Positions 15,598-24,084 of a stretch of 55,773 nt of DNA are shown one piece after another (the stretch's first letter is position 1; each line of letters starts with the position of its first letter). Made by a program: the position numbers and the translations under genes. The DNA is from UBA11524 sp963590165 (GTDB taxonomy: Bacteria > Bacillota > Clostridia > Christensenellales > Aristaeellaceae): assembly GCA_963590165.1 (NCBI GenBank), contig CAVANO010000014.1, positions 1-55,773 of the forward strand. Direction: 5' to 3'. A model generated the notes under the pieces. It did no database searches. It worked only from the letters and a program-made list of their open reading frames with translations, and had not been told where the DNA came from.

Positions 15598-17142
15598 TCA
15601 ATTCGCCTCCTTCGCTCTCTTTGCGGCATACGCGCGGAGCTTGTTCATGGCACTGATATACGCGCGGACGGATGCCTCGACAATGTTCGTGTGCAGCCCG
15701 CGGCCGGAGAAGGTGCGGTTGTCGCAGCTGAGCTTGACGGACACGTCGCCCATGGTATCCTTGCCGGGAGAAATCGAATTGATGCGATAGAGGTCGAAGG
15801 TGTGCTCGACCGGGCGGATAATCTGGTCAATCGCCTCGAATGCCGCATCAACAGGACCGTCGCCGGAGCAGACCGCCTCAAACTGCTGTCCGTCCAGCTC
15901 AAGCCGCACGACAGAGGTCGACGTCGTCATGTTGGACGTATGCACGGCGAACCATGCCAGCTTGTAGCCGTCCACCTCAGCCTCATCCGTCGTGGCAGAA
16001 TGCGTAACAATCGCGAGGATATCCTGGTCGGTGACGTTCTTCTTCTTGTCGCACAGGCGCTTGAACTCCTCAAAGCAGCTTGCGAGCTCGTCATCATGCA
16101 GCTCATAGCCCATTTCCTTGAGCCGTGCGGCAAAGGCGTGCTTGCCGGAGTGCTTGCCCAGCACGAGGTTATCCATATGGATGCCGACGGATTCCGGCGT
16201 CAAAATCTCATAGGTCTTCTTGTTCGCGAGCACGCCGTGCTGATGGATGCCGCTCTCATGACGGAAGGCATTCACGCCGACAATCGGCTTCGTCAGCGGT
16301 GCGCTCTGACCGATGATGTTATAGACCGTCTTGCTGGCACGGGCAATTTGCGTCGTGTCGATCCGGCAGGGCATGTCGCCGAAGATGTCGGGACGCGTGC
16401 GCATCGCCATGACGACCTCTTCCATCGCGGTATTGCCCGCACGTTCGCCCAGACCGTTGATGGTGCATTCAATCTGACGTGCGCCGCCGAGAACACCCGC
16501 CAGCGAGTTCGCGACTGCCATGCCCAGATCGTTGTGGCAATGCACGGAGAATTCCACCTGATCGCTGTTTTCCACGCCGGCCATAACGTCCTCAATCAGC
16601 TTGCGCATCTCATCCGGCGTGGTATAGCCGACGGTGTCAGGCAGGTTGATGACGGTTGCGCCGTTCCGGATTGCCTCATTGACGACGCGAATCAGGAAGT
16701 CCGTATCCGAGCGCGTCGCATCCTCGCAGGAGAACTCGATGTTGCTCGTGTACTTCTTGGCATGCGCGACCATCGCGGCGGTGCGCTCCACCACCTGATC
16801 CGGCGTCATCTTCAGCTTATACTCCATATGGAGCGGCGATGTCGCAAGGAATACGTGAATGCGCGGATCCGCAGCGTTTTTGACCGCTTCCCACGCGCAG
16901 TCGATATCCTTCTCCGTGCACCGCGCAAGCGATGCCACCGAGCAGTCCTTCACTGTTTCCGCGATCGTCTTGACGCTTTCAAAGTCACCCGGCGAGGAAA
17001 TGGCAAAGCCAGCTTCAATAACATCCACTTTCAGCCGCTCAAGGCACTTCGCGACCTCAATCTTTTCCTTGAGGTTCATCGAGCACCCAGGCGACTGCTC
17101 ACCGTCGCGCAGCGTCGTATCAAAAATCTTTATCTGTTTCAT
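15598..17142 (-). CDS. leuA: 2-isopropylmalate synthase
   Basis: This enzyme condenses 2-oxoisovalerate with acetyl-CoA, the committed and leucine-inhibited step. The 514 residues comprise the HMGL-like barrel (IFDTTLRDGEQSPG at the start, metal-binding HCHNDLG) and the C-terminal leucine-sensing LeuA dimer domain (about 385-510). The ribosome site is weak (GGATGG about 13 bases upstream). A 15-base palindrome lies just before it. The 285-bp gap to ilvD holds decayed repeats. Confidence 0.95.
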   Translation of the reverse strand: MKQIKIFDTTLRDGEQSPGCSMNLKEKIEVAKCLERLKVDVIEAGFAISSPGDFESVKTIAETVKDCSVASLARCTEKDIDCAWEAVKNAADPRIHVFLATSPLHMEYKLKMTPDQVVERTAAMVAHAKKYTSNIEFSCEDATRSDTDFLIRVVNEAIRNGATVINLPDTVGYTTPDEMRKLIEDVMAGVENSDQVEFSVHCHNDLGMAVANSLAGVLGGARQIECTINGLGERAGNTAMEEVVMAMRTRPDIFGDMPCRIDTTQIARASKTVYNIIGQSAPLTKPIVGVNAFRHESGIHQHGVLANKKTYEILTPESVGIHMDNLVLGKHSGKHAFAARLKEMGYELHDDELASCFEEFKRLCDKKKNVTDQDILAIVTHSATTDEAEVDGYKLAWFAVHTSNMTTSTSVVRLELDGQQFEAVCSGDGPVDAAFEAIDQIIRPVEHTFDLYRINSISPGKDTMGDVSVKLSCDNRTFSGRGLHTNIVEASVRAYISAMNKLRAYAAKRAKEAN

Positions 17143-17164
17143 GAGCGCGGAACCATCCTTTCAA

Positions 17165-17179
17165 ACAGTCCGGGACTGT
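17165..17179. promoter_or_regulatory. 15-base palindrome in front of leuA
   Basis: ACAGTCC-G-GGACTGT is a perfect 7-base inverted repeat ending 23 bases upstream of the leuA start. It could be an operator or a hairpin in the mRNA near the ribosome site. Confidence 0.4.
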
Positions 17180-17229
17180 GCTATTGATATCGTGATCATC
17201 CAGAAGCATTTCAAGGCAGCTTTCCGATC

Positions 17230-17368
17230 GTCCCCCTGACTCCTTCGGCACCATCCTTGATTTCTCTATCGTTAGTTGAGCTTGGGCAAACCATATCATC
17301 CTATGGAAGCGTGCACCCGAAGGGTGCAGGGGCGACCGGAAAACCCCTGCTCGCGTCCGCAGACGCGA
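17230..17368. repeat. Decayed 104-bp repeat with three hairpins, between ilvD and leuA
   Basis: The left part is a diverged copy of the 104-bp family (CTCCTTCGGCA...GTTGAGCTTGGGCAAACCAT). Then come TGCACCC-GAA-GGGTGCA (17312-17328), an overlapping GCAGGGG...CCCCTGC stem with loop containing GACCGGAAA (17326-17350), and TCGCGTC-CGCA-GACGCGA (17351-17368). All belong to hairpin classes found elsewhere in the window. Confidence 0.75.
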
Positions 17369-17427
17369 AATTCCTTCGCAGCATCAAAGAGGACTTCTCC
17401 CCTTTTATTCAATTCTTCGAATCTTTT

Positions 17428-19089
17428 TTATTCCAGAATAGCACCCTTATCCGCCGAGGAAACCAGCTTCGCGTAGCGTGCAAGATAGCCGGTTTTGACC
17501 TTCGGTTCGGGGCAAACCCATGCCGCGCGGCGCTTCGCCAGCGTCTCCTCATCCACCTTCAGCTCAATCTTGCAGTTCGGGATATCAATCGCGATGCGGT
17601 CGCCCTCTTCCACCAGCGCAATCAAGCCGCCTGCAGCCGCCTCAGGGCTGATATGCCCGATGGATGCGCCTCTCGTAGCACCGGAGAAACGACCATCTGT
17701 CAGCAGGGCAACACTTTCGCCCAGACCCATGCCGCAAATCGCAGAAGTGGGGTTAAGCATCTCGCGCATGCCCGGACCGCCCTTCGGACCTTCGTAGCGG
17801 ATGACAACAACGTCGCCCGGCACAATCTTCTTGGCGTAAATCGCGGCGATGGCATCCTCCTCGCTGTCAAACACGCGCGCAGGACCTTCATGCACCATCA
17901 TTTCCGGTGCAACGGCGCTCTGCTTGACGACACAGCCGTCCTTTGCGAGGTTGCCCTTGAGCACGGCAATGCCGCCGCTGGTGGAATACGGACGGTCAAT
18001 CGGGCGAATGATGTTCTCGTCGCGGTTGACGGCACCTTCGAGGTTCTCCGCCATGGTCTTGCCCGTGCACGTCATGACGGACGTGTCCAGCAGGTTCTTC
18101 TTCGTCAGCTCCTTCATCACGGCAAGGACGCCGCCGGCACGGTCGAGATCCTCCATGAACGTGTCGCCGGCCGGTGCGAGGTGGCACAGGTTCGGCGTGT
18201 GCGCGGAAATGTCATTGGCATGGTCAAGGTCGATGGTCACGCCGGCCTCATGGGCGATGGCAGGCAGATGCAGCATCGTGTTGGTGGAGCAGCCCAGCGC
18301 CATGTCAACCGTTTCGGCGTTGTTGAAGGCGGCAGGGGTCATGATGTCGCGCGGGCGGATGTTCTTTTCCACCAGCGTCATAATCTGCATACCTGCCTTC
18401 TTGGCAAGGCGCAGGCGTGCGGAGTACGGCGCAGGAATCGTGCCGTTGCCCGGCAGACCCATGCCGAGTGCCTCTGTCAGGCAGTTCATGGAGTTCGCAG
18501 TGTACATGCCGGAGCAGCTGCCGCAGGACGGGCAGGCGTTTTCTTCGTAATTGCGCACGCCGTCGTCATCGAGTGTGCCGGCCTTGAACGCGCCGACCGC
18601 CTCGAACATGTGGCTCAGGCACGTGCGGCGCCCATCGGTCAGGTGACCGGCGAGCATCGGACCGCCGGAAACGAAGATGCAGGGAATATTCAGGCGCGCC
18701 GCCGCCATCAGCAGACCGGGCACGTTCTTGTCGCAATTGGGGATCATGACAAGTCCGTCAAACTGGTGCGCAATGGCCATCGCCTCGGTGGAATCAGCAA
18801 TCAGGTCGCGCGTGACGAGGGAATACTTCATGCCGACATGTCCCATGGCGATGCCGTCGCAGACCGCAATGGCCGGGAACATAATCGGCGTGCCGCCTGC
18901 CGCGCGGACACCCGCCTTGACCGCATCGGCGATCTTATCGATGTTCATGTGACCGGGCACAATCTCGTTATAGGAAGAAACAACGCCGATGAGCGGCTTG
19001 CGGATTTCTTCGTCGGTCAGACCGAGCGCGTAGAGCAGGGAACGGTTCGGGGCGCGTTCAACGCCGTTTTTGATGTTTTCAGACAGCAA
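17428..19089 (-). CDS. ilvD: Dihydroxy-acid dehydratase
   Basis: This enzyme dehydrates the dihydroxy acids to 2-oxoisovalerate and 2-oxo-3-methylvalerate for valine, leucine and isoleucine. The 553 residues carry the Fe-S cysteines in NCDKNVPGLLMA and CGSCSGMYTANSMNCLTEAL, and the family end region ATRGASIGHISPEAA. The start codon is TTG at 19089, six bases after a GGAGGG site; no ATG fits as well. Confidence 0.96.
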   Translation of the reverse strand: MLSENIKNGVERAPNRSLLYALGLTDEEIRKPLIGVVSSYNEIVPGHMNIDKIADAVKAGVRAAGGTPIMFPAIAVCDGIAMGHVGMKYSLVTRDLIADSTEAMAIAHQFDGLVMIPNCDKNVPGLLMAAARLNIPCIFVSGGPMLAGHLTDGRRTCLSHMFEAVGAFKAGTLDDDGVRNYEENACPSCGSCSGMYTANSMNCLTEALGMGLPGNGTIPAPYSARLRLAKKAGMQIMTLVEKNIRPRDIMTPAAFNNAETVDMALGCSTNTMLHLPAIAHEAGVTIDLDHANDISAHTPNLCHLAPAGDTFMEDLDRAGGVLAVMKELTKKNLLDTSVMTCTGKTMAENLEGAVNRDENIIRPIDRPYSTSGGIAVLKGNLAKDGCVVKQSAVAPEMMVHEGPARVFDSEEDAIAAIYAKKIVPGDVVVIRYEGPKGGPGMREMLNPTSAICGMGLGESVALLTDGRFSGATRGASIGHISPEAAAGGLIALVEEGDRIAIDIPNCKIELKVDEETLAKRRAAWVCPEPKVKTGYLARYAKLVSSADKGAILE

Positions 19090-19171
19090 GGTGATTCCCT
19101 CCTGATGTTATGTTGATGATTTTTTTCTTGTGAGCGCTTCGACCGGGTCATGCCCCGGCGTTAGCGGCAGT

Positions 19172-19200
19172 CCCAGGGGGCTTTGCGATCGCCCCCTGGG
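19172..19200. repeat. Constant-loop hairpin (loop TTTGCGATC) between ilvC and ilvD
   Basis: CCCAGGGGGC-TTTGCGATC-GCCCCCTGGG is a perfect 10-bp stem. The loop equals those at 4622-4630 and 35488-35496, while the outer stem bases differ in a paired manner. Confidence 0.85.
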
Positions 19201-19292
19201 TTCCTTCGGGCGTACAATCTTCAATCCAATCGCGAAGAGGAAGTCCAGCGGGATGAACCTCCTCGGGCGGCGTTCAAGGGCAGTGCCCCTGA

Positions 19293-20312
19293 TTAATTGG
19301 ACGCGTTGTCGAGATTGGAGTCGTTCTTCCAGAGCATCTGCTCGCGGAGCTGCTTGCCGATGATCTCCATCGGGTGCTTTGCAAGGGCGTCGCGGTGGCT
19401 GTTGAAGAAGCAGCGGCCGTTCTTGTTCTCGGCAATCCACTTGCCGGCGAAGGTGCCGTCCTGAATGTCGTTGAGGACAGCCTTCATGTTGGCCTTGGTC
19501 TGCTCATAGGGCAGGACACGCGGGCCGGACACGTACTCGCCGTATTCCGCGGTATCGGAGATGGAGTAGTTCATCGCCGCAACGCCGCCCTTGTTGATCA
19601 GGTCAACAATCAGCTTCATCTCGTGGATGCACTCGAAGTAAGCATTCTCAGGCTCGTAGCCGGCTTCCACCAGCGTCTCGAAGCCGCAGCGCATCAGCTC
19701 GACAATGCCGCCGCACAGCACAGCCTGCTCGCCGAACAGGTCGGTCTCGGTCTCGTCGTGCATGGTCGTTTCCATGATGCCCGCGCGGGCACCGCCGATG
19801 CCGGCGATGTAAGCCAGTGCTGTATCAAGGCAGTGACCGGATGCATCCTGCTCCACAGCAACGAGGCACGGAACGCCCTTGCCGACGACGTAGGTGCTGC
19901 GGACGGTGTGACCGGGTCCCTTCGGGGCAGCCATGAACACGTCAACGCCCGCCGGCGGAACGATCTGCTGATAGCGGATATTGAAGCCGTGCGCAAAGGC
20001 GATCGCCTTGCCCTCGGTCAGGTAGGGCGCGATGTCCTGCTTGTACATGTCCGCCTGCTTCTCGTCGTTGATCAGAATCATGATGATGTCAGCCTTCTGC
20101 GCCGCTTCCGGCACGGTCATGACATCGAAGCCGTCCTTCACGGCAACAGGCCAGCTCTTGCCGCCCTTGCGCAGTCCGACGATGACATCAACGCCGGAGT
20201 CGCGCAGGTTCAGCGCATGCGCATGTCCCTGAGAGCCGTAGCCGATGATGGCGACGGTCTTGCCGGTCAGCTTGTTCAGGTCGCAGTCTTTTTCATAGTA
20301 CATTTTTGCCAT
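19293..20312 (-). CDS. ilvC: Ketol-acid reductoisomerase
   Basis: This enzyme isomerises and reduces acetolactate and acetohydroxybutanoate. The 339 residues place it in the short class I form. The Rossmann motif is GYGSQGHAHAL, with the cofactor-phosphate loop GLRKGGKSW, which suggests NADPH. Magnesium and substrate residues lie in AVLCGG and EMKLIVDLI-type segments. The start at 20312 has an AAGGAGAG site and overlaps the end of ilvN by 20 bases. Confidence 0.96.
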   Translation of the reverse strand: MAKMYYEKDCDLNKLTGKTVAIIGYGSQGHAHALNLRDSGVDVIVGLRKGGKSWPVAVKDGFDVMTVPEAAQKADIIMILINDEKQADMYKQDIAPYLTEGKAIAFAHGFNIRYQQIVPPAGVDVFMAAPKGPGHTVRSTYVVGKGVPCLVAVEQDASGHCLDTALAYIAGIGGARAGIMETTMHDETETDLFGEQAVLCGGIVELMRCGFETLVEAGYEPENAYFECIHEMKLIVDLINKGGVAAMNYSISDTAEYGEYVSGPRVLPYEQTKANMKAVLNDIQDGTFAGKWIAENKNGRCFFNSHRDALAKHPMEIIGKQLREQMLWKNDSNLDNASN

Positions 20313-20844
20313 AGTCGTACTCTCCTTTTACTTTGGTCTGTTCGTCAATGGTGAACTGTCCACGTTCCAGTGCGATCATGCCGGTGCGCACCAGTTCGAG
20401 GATTCCAAACTCCCGAAGGAGGTTTTGGATCGCTTCTGCCTTGCTTTCATCGCCGATGACGGCAAGGGTCAGGGACGCCACGGAGACGTCGATGATGGAG
20501 GCGCGGAAGATGTTGGCAATCTGGATGACTTCATTGCGCGTCTCGCTCGTTGCGGCGTTGACCTTAATCAGCACCAGCTCTCGCCGGATGGCGTGCTCGG
20601 CATTGAGCGTCTTGACGGAATGAACGCAGATCAGCTTCCGCAGCTGAGAGGAAATAAGCAGCGTCTGCTCGTCGCTGGCGAGGATTTCGATGGTGATACG
20701 GGAGACGGTGGGATCATCCGTCGTGCCCACGGCAAGGGACTCGATGTTGTATCCCTTGCCGGAGAAGAGCCGCACCACGCGGGAAAGGACGCCGGCCTCG
20801 TTGTCAACCAGGACGGCGAGTGTTTTGCGTGCCGTAGGATTCAT
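20293..20844 (-). CDS. ilvN: Acetolactate synthase, small (regulatory) subunit
   Basis: This is the valine-sensing subunit of acetolactate synthase, with 183 residues. An N-terminal ACT domain (LAVLVDNEAGVLSRVVRLFS, GYNIESL) is followed by the C-terminal ACT-like domain ending in the family segment LREFGILELVRTG. The start at 20844 follows AAAGGAGG. It begins 18 bases after ilvB. Confidence 0.95.
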   Translation of the reverse strand: MNPTARKTLAVLVDNEAGVLSRVVRLFSGKGYNIESLAVGTTDDPTVSRITIEILASDEQTLLISSQLRKLICVHSVKTLNAEHAIRRELVLIKVNAATSETRNEVIQIANIFRASIIDVSVASLTLAVIGDESKAEAIQNLLREFGILELVRTGMIALERGQFTIDEQTKVKGEYDYGKNVL

Positions 20845-20862
20845 GGGGTCTGCCTCCTTTCA

Positions 20863-22575
20863 TTAATTCAGCATAAATTCAGTGATGTGGCTGCCGCCGC
20901 CGACCATCGGGCGAACCTTCTCATCGATATCGATGACGCAGTCGATGACGTAGCCGTGACCGCAATGGAGCGCCTCGGTAATGGCCTCCTCCAGTTCCTG
21001 CTGGTTGTGAACGCGGCGTCCGGACAGTCCGTACGCTTCGGCGAGCTTCACGAAGTCAGGCGCGCGGTCAAGGGTGGTCGCCTCGTAGTGCTGCTGATAA
21101 ATCAGCGTCTGCCACTGGCGAACCATGCCCAATGTGCCGTTGTTGAACAGCACGTTGATGATAGGCAGCTTGTAGTACTGTTCGGTCGCCAGCTCATTGC
21201 AGTTCATGCGGAATCCGCCGTCGCCGGTGATGTGCAGGACGACCTTGTCCGGATGGGAAACCTGTGCGCCGATGGCGGCACCCAGCCCGAAGCCCATCGT
21301 GCCGAAACCGCCGGAGGTGAGCAGCTGACCCGGATAATCGAAGTGGAAGTGCTGAATCGCCCACATCTGATGCTGACCAACGTCGGTCGCAACGATGGTG
21401 TCCTGCGGCGTCAGCTTGGCGAGCGAGGAAAGCACCTGGCTGGGCGTGAGGTGGTCGTCCGTGGCATCGTACTCCGTTTCCGTCTTGAAGGAGAAAACGT
21501 ACTGCTTCCACTCATCGTGCTTCATGCCCGGCACACGGTCGAGCAGCAGCTCCAGCACGCGCCGCGCATCACCGATGATATGGTGGTCGGTCTGCACGTT
21601 CTTGTTGATTTCACTGCGGTCGATATCAATCTGGACGATTTTGGCGTTGCGCGCGAAGGTCGCCGGCTTGAGCGCGACGCGGTCGGAAAAGCGGCAGCCG
21701 ACCGCAATTAGCAGGTCGCACGCGTCAACCGCCATGTTGGATGCCTGCGAGCCGTGCATGCCAATCATGCCGGTCGTCAGAGGATTGCGTCCGCGGAAGC
21801 CGCCGGCGCCCATCAGCGTAATGGCAACCGGCGAATCGATGCGGTTCGCCAGCGCCTCGAATTCACGGTGCGCACGGGCACGGACAACGCCGCCGCCGCA
21901 AACCAGCAGGGGCTTCTTCGATGCGGCAATCATGTCCACCAGCTTATCGATGTCGCGGTGGTCGGGTTCAGGCGCCTTGAAGTCCTGGCTGGAGCGCTTA
22001 ATCAGCTTGCCGAGGCGTCCGGTCGTGCCGTGGGCGCTGCGGGGAAGCGGCTCATACTCCGTCTTTTCGGCGGTGACGTTCTTGGGGATGTCAATCAGCA
22101 CAGGCCCCGGACGGCCGCTGCGCGCAATGGCGAAGGCTTCACGGATGACATCCGCCAGTTCATCAATCGAGCGGACGAGGTAGTTGCACTTGGTGATGGG
22201 CATCGTCACGCCGGTGATATCAACCTCCTGGAAGGAATCCTTGCCCAGCAGGGACGTGCCGACGTTGCAGGTGATGCAGACAATGGGGGAAGAATCCATA
22301 TAGGCGGTGGCGATGCCAGTAACCAGATTGGTGCAGCCGGGACCGGACGTGGCGAAGCATACGCCGACGCGCCCGGTTGAACGGGCATAGCCGTCCGCTG
22401 CGTGGCATGCGCCCTGCTCATGCGCCGTCAGATAATGGCGGATGCGCCCGTCCGCCTCGTAGTTGTACAACTCATCGTACACATTGAGAATGGTTCCGCC
22501 CGGATAGCCGAAGATGGTATCGACGCCCTGTTCGACAAGGCATTCCATCAGAATTTTCGCGCCGGTACACTGCAT
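20863..22575 (-). CDS. ilvB: Acetolactate synthase, large (catalytic) subunit
   Basis: This ThDP enzyme joins two pyruvates, or pyruvate and 2-oxobutanoate, and is the common first step of valine, leucine and isoleucine synthesis. The 570 residues include the ThDP-activating glutamate region (TAHEQGACHAADGYAR) and the ThDP/Mg motif GDGGFRMNCNEL...NN. The start at 22575 follows AAAGGAGG. It is the first enzyme gene of the cluster and is preceded by a leader peptide and terminator. Confidence 0.96.
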   Translation of the reverse strand: MQCTGAKILMECLVEQGVDTIFGYPGGTILNVYDELYNYEADGRIRHYLTAHEQGACHAADGYARSTGRVGVCFATSGPGCTNLVTGIATAYMDSSPIVCITCNVGTSLLGKDSFQEVDITGVTMPITKCNYLVRSIDELADVIREAFAIARSGRPGPVLIDIPKNVTAEKTEYEPLPRSAHGTTGRLGKLIKRSSQDFKAPEPDHRDIDKLVDMIAASKKPLLVCGGGVVRARAHREFEALANRIDSPVAITLMGAGGFRGRNPLTTGMIGMHGSQASNMAVDACDLLIAVGCRFSDRVALKPATFARNAKIVQIDIDRSEINKNVQTDHHIIGDARRVLELLLDRVPGMKHDEWKQYVFSFKTETEYDATDDHLTPSQVLSSLAKLTPQDTIVATDVGQHQMWAIQHFHFDYPGQLLTSGGFGTMGFGLGAAIGAQVSHPDKVVLHITGDGGFRMNCNELATEQYYKLPIINVLFNNGTLGMVRQWQTLIYQQHYEATTLDRAPDFVKLAEAYGLSGRRVHNQQELEEAITEALHCGHGYVIDCVIDIDEKVRPMVGGGSHITEFMLN

Positions 22576-22629
22576 GTGAGAACCTCCTTTGCGATGATGC
22601 GGCCTCATTGCCGCCGGTTTCAGCGTATG

Positions 22630-22663
22630 AAAAAGCCTGCCGCCTAAAAGTCAGGCTGCAGGC
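22630..22663 (-). terminator. ilvB leader terminator (attenuator), with a competing antiterminator
   Basis: On the transcript GCCTGCAGCCT pairs with AGGCGGCAGGC (one A-G mismatch, 7-base loop GACTTTT) and is followed by five U, 55 bases before the ilvB start. Upstream on the same transcript GGCGCAGG (complement of 22695-22702) can pair with CCTGCAGCC in the 5' arm with one bulged A, which would exclude the terminator. This is the arrangement of a ribosome-controlled attenuator. Confidence 0.75.
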
Positions 22664-22728
22664 TTGCAAGAGCTTGTCCATCCAATCGGTCTTTCCTGCG
22701 CCTTTGCAGGTGTTCCAGGGAAAGAACC

Positions 22729-22860
22729 TCAGCAGATATGGCAGAACTGGCAACGCAGAGCAGAACTTTCAGCGTGGGAGAACGGCTTCGTCAGAATAAG
22801 TCGTACCAGCAGGCTAATCAGCAGTGCGATCAATACCAGTAGTGCCAGAACTGCGATCAT
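22729..22860 (-). CDS. ilv leader peptide, Leu/Ile/Val-rich
   Basis: This is a 43-codon reading frame of which 17 of the first 23 residues are Leu, Ile or Val (it begins MIAVLALLVLIALLISL). A GGAG ribosome site lies 8 bases upstream of its ATG. It starts about 32 bases after the predicted transcription start and ends 66 bases before the terminator hairpin. A ribosome stalled by lack of charged tRNA-Leu/Ile/Val would allow the antiterminator to form. The alternative is a small membrane protein, since the same residues form a hydrophobic helix. Position in front of ilvB with a terminator favours a leader peptide. Confidence 0.7.
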   Translation of the reverse strand: MIAVLALLVLIALLISLLVRLILTKPFSHAESSALRCQFCHIC

Positions 22861-22898
22861 GGTGGTTGCTCCGTCCTTTCATCAAGTTTACATTAAAA

Positions 22899-22927
22899 AT
22901 TGTAGCACACATAAGGGTGGATGTCAA
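22899..22927 (-). promoter_or_regulatory. Promoter of the ilv-leu cluster
   Basis: TTGACA (complement of 22922-22927), 17 bases, TACAAT (complement of 22899-22904), 39 bases upstream of the leader-peptide start. No T-box sequence is present between the promoter and ilvB. Confidence 0.88.
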
Positions 22928-23315
22928 TGTTTTTTCGATGTTCTTCAGGAATCGTTCGGCAATTGTGTGAACAATCGGGTTTATTACAGAAAAATCATAC
23001 GGTTTGGAGAAAACAAAGAAATGAAAATTAGTGATGAAAATATAAATAAAATCAGGAAAATTTAGGTTGCATATTCGATATAATGCAAAAAATAGTTGTA
23101 CAGACGAAAAAGTATGCCGCTGCGGAGGTTTCGTTCTGCAGAGCGAGCAGGTCCGGAGAACGGACGAAGTCCGAGAACGGACGAAGTCTGAGAACGGACG
23201 AAGTCCGCGAGCGGAAAGCCCCTTGATGCTGACGAAGGATTCTAAAAATCAAGCGAAATCCGCAGGAAAATCAGCAATGATTGCAGAAAAAGAACAGAAC
23301 AAGGAGGATGCATGC
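22928..23315. other. AT-rich intergenic stretch before recO with a GGACGAAG array
   Basis: The part to about 23090 is clearly AT-rich compared with the rest of the window and contains only a 14-codon frame (23021-23065) that is not supported as a gene. A TATAAT at 23079-23084 lacks a good -35 box. The rest holds the 17-bp array at 23162-23212 and a short run leading to the recO ribosome site. Confidence 0.5.
23162..23212 (+). repeat. Tandem array, three 17-bp units GGACGAAGTCCGAGAAC-like
   Basis: Three consecutive 17-base units each contain GGACGAAGTCYG. With the preceding C, the first and third form CGGAC-GAA-GTCCG. The period equals that of the arrays at 4400 and 25099. Confidence 0.85.
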
Positions 23316-24044
23316 ATGAAGCAGACAGAGAATACGGCGATTGTGCTTCGCTATGCCAATTATCGCGATAACGACCGGATGCTGACGCTCTTCAGCCCGA
23401 CGAAGGGGCGCATTGAAGTGCTTGCACGCGGCTGCCGGAAGCCAAGGTCGCCGATTCTCAACGCGAGTGAGTTGTTCGCGCTGGGCGATTACGAGCTTTA
23501 TGAGCGCGGCAATCACCTGACCGTCATCAGCGCGGTGCTGACGGAGACATTCTATCCGCTGCGGGAGGATTTTGACCGGCTGTCAGTCGGGACGTATCTG
23601 CTGGGCGTGGTCGAGCGCATCATTCAGCCCGGCGTACCGGCACAGGATACGTTCATGCTCCTGCTGTATACGCTGTCGCGGCTGACGTTCTCTGATCAGC
23701 CTTGGCGCCCGCTGGTGACAGGCTTTCTGCTGCATCTGTCGCAGTGCGAGGGCTTTGCGCCGAGGCTGCGCCACTGCGTGCGGTGTCAGCGTGCAATCGG
23801 CGATGAGGAGTCGATGTGGTTTGACCTGCCGGAAGGCGGACTGGTCTGCCGCGAATGCCATCAGATGCAGCACGTGCCTGTGTCGCACGCGCAGGTGGCA
23901 TGGCTGCGGGAGATGATGACAAAGGGTACGTCGAAATGGGTGGATACGCCGGAAATGCAAGCGCCGCTCCGCCTGATGCGCCAATATGTCGAAACGCGGC
24001 TGGATCAGCCCGTTCGCGGCGCGAATATGCTGCCGAAGGATTAA
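23316..24044 (+). CDS. recO: DNA repair protein RecO
   Basis: RecO helps RecR and RecF load RecA on SSB-coated gaps. The 242 residues start with the OB-fold pattern AIVLRYANYRDNDRMLTLFS and contain a zinc site with cysteines at about 154, 157, 178 and 181 (CVRCQRA, CRECHQ), as in many Gram-positive RecO proteins. The ATG at 23316 follows AAGGAGG by 9 bases; the open frame further upstream crosses the repeat array and is not coding. Confidence 0.93.
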   Translation: MKQTENTAIVLRYANYRDNDRMLTLFSPTKGRIEVLARGCRKPRSPILNASELFALGDYELYERGNHLTVISAVLTETFYPLREDFDRLSVGTYLLGVVERIIQPGVPAQDTFMLLLYTLSRLTFSDQPWRPLVTGFLLHLSQCEGFAPRLRHCVRCQRAIGDEESMWFDLPEGGLVCRECHQMQHVPVSHAQVAWLREMMTKGTSKWVDTPEMQAPLRLMRQYVETRLDQPVRGANMLPKD

Positions 24045-24049
24045 AGAAA

Positions 24050-24084
24050 GCCTGCACACATTCAATGCGTGTGCAGGCGTTTTC
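24050..24084. terminator. Bidirectional terminator between convergent genes
   Basis: GCCTGCACAC (24050-24059) pairs with GTGTGCAGGC (24069-24078), with GTTTTCTT after it and AAAGAAA before it. It serves recO and the convergent phosphodiester glycosidase-like gene. Confidence 0.9.

Noticed and set aside
4764..17187. Long open frames on the plus strand opposite pyrG, ilvA, the DUF815 gene and the leu genes (for example 4764-6530, 9828-11333, 11314-12714, 15220-17187)
   Set aside because: They are antisense to genes with unmistakable family motifs. High-GC codon use leaves the opposite frame free of stops. None has family motifs or proper ribosome sites.
22576..22927. T-box in front of ilvB
   Set aside because: AGGGTGG occurs only on the opposite strand near 22914 and is not followed by the T-box continuation. 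The leader instead fits a peptide attenuator.
23021..23065. 14-codon AT-rich frame (MKISDENIN...) with a distant GGAG
   Set aside because: Too short and isolated, with no conserved context to support translation.
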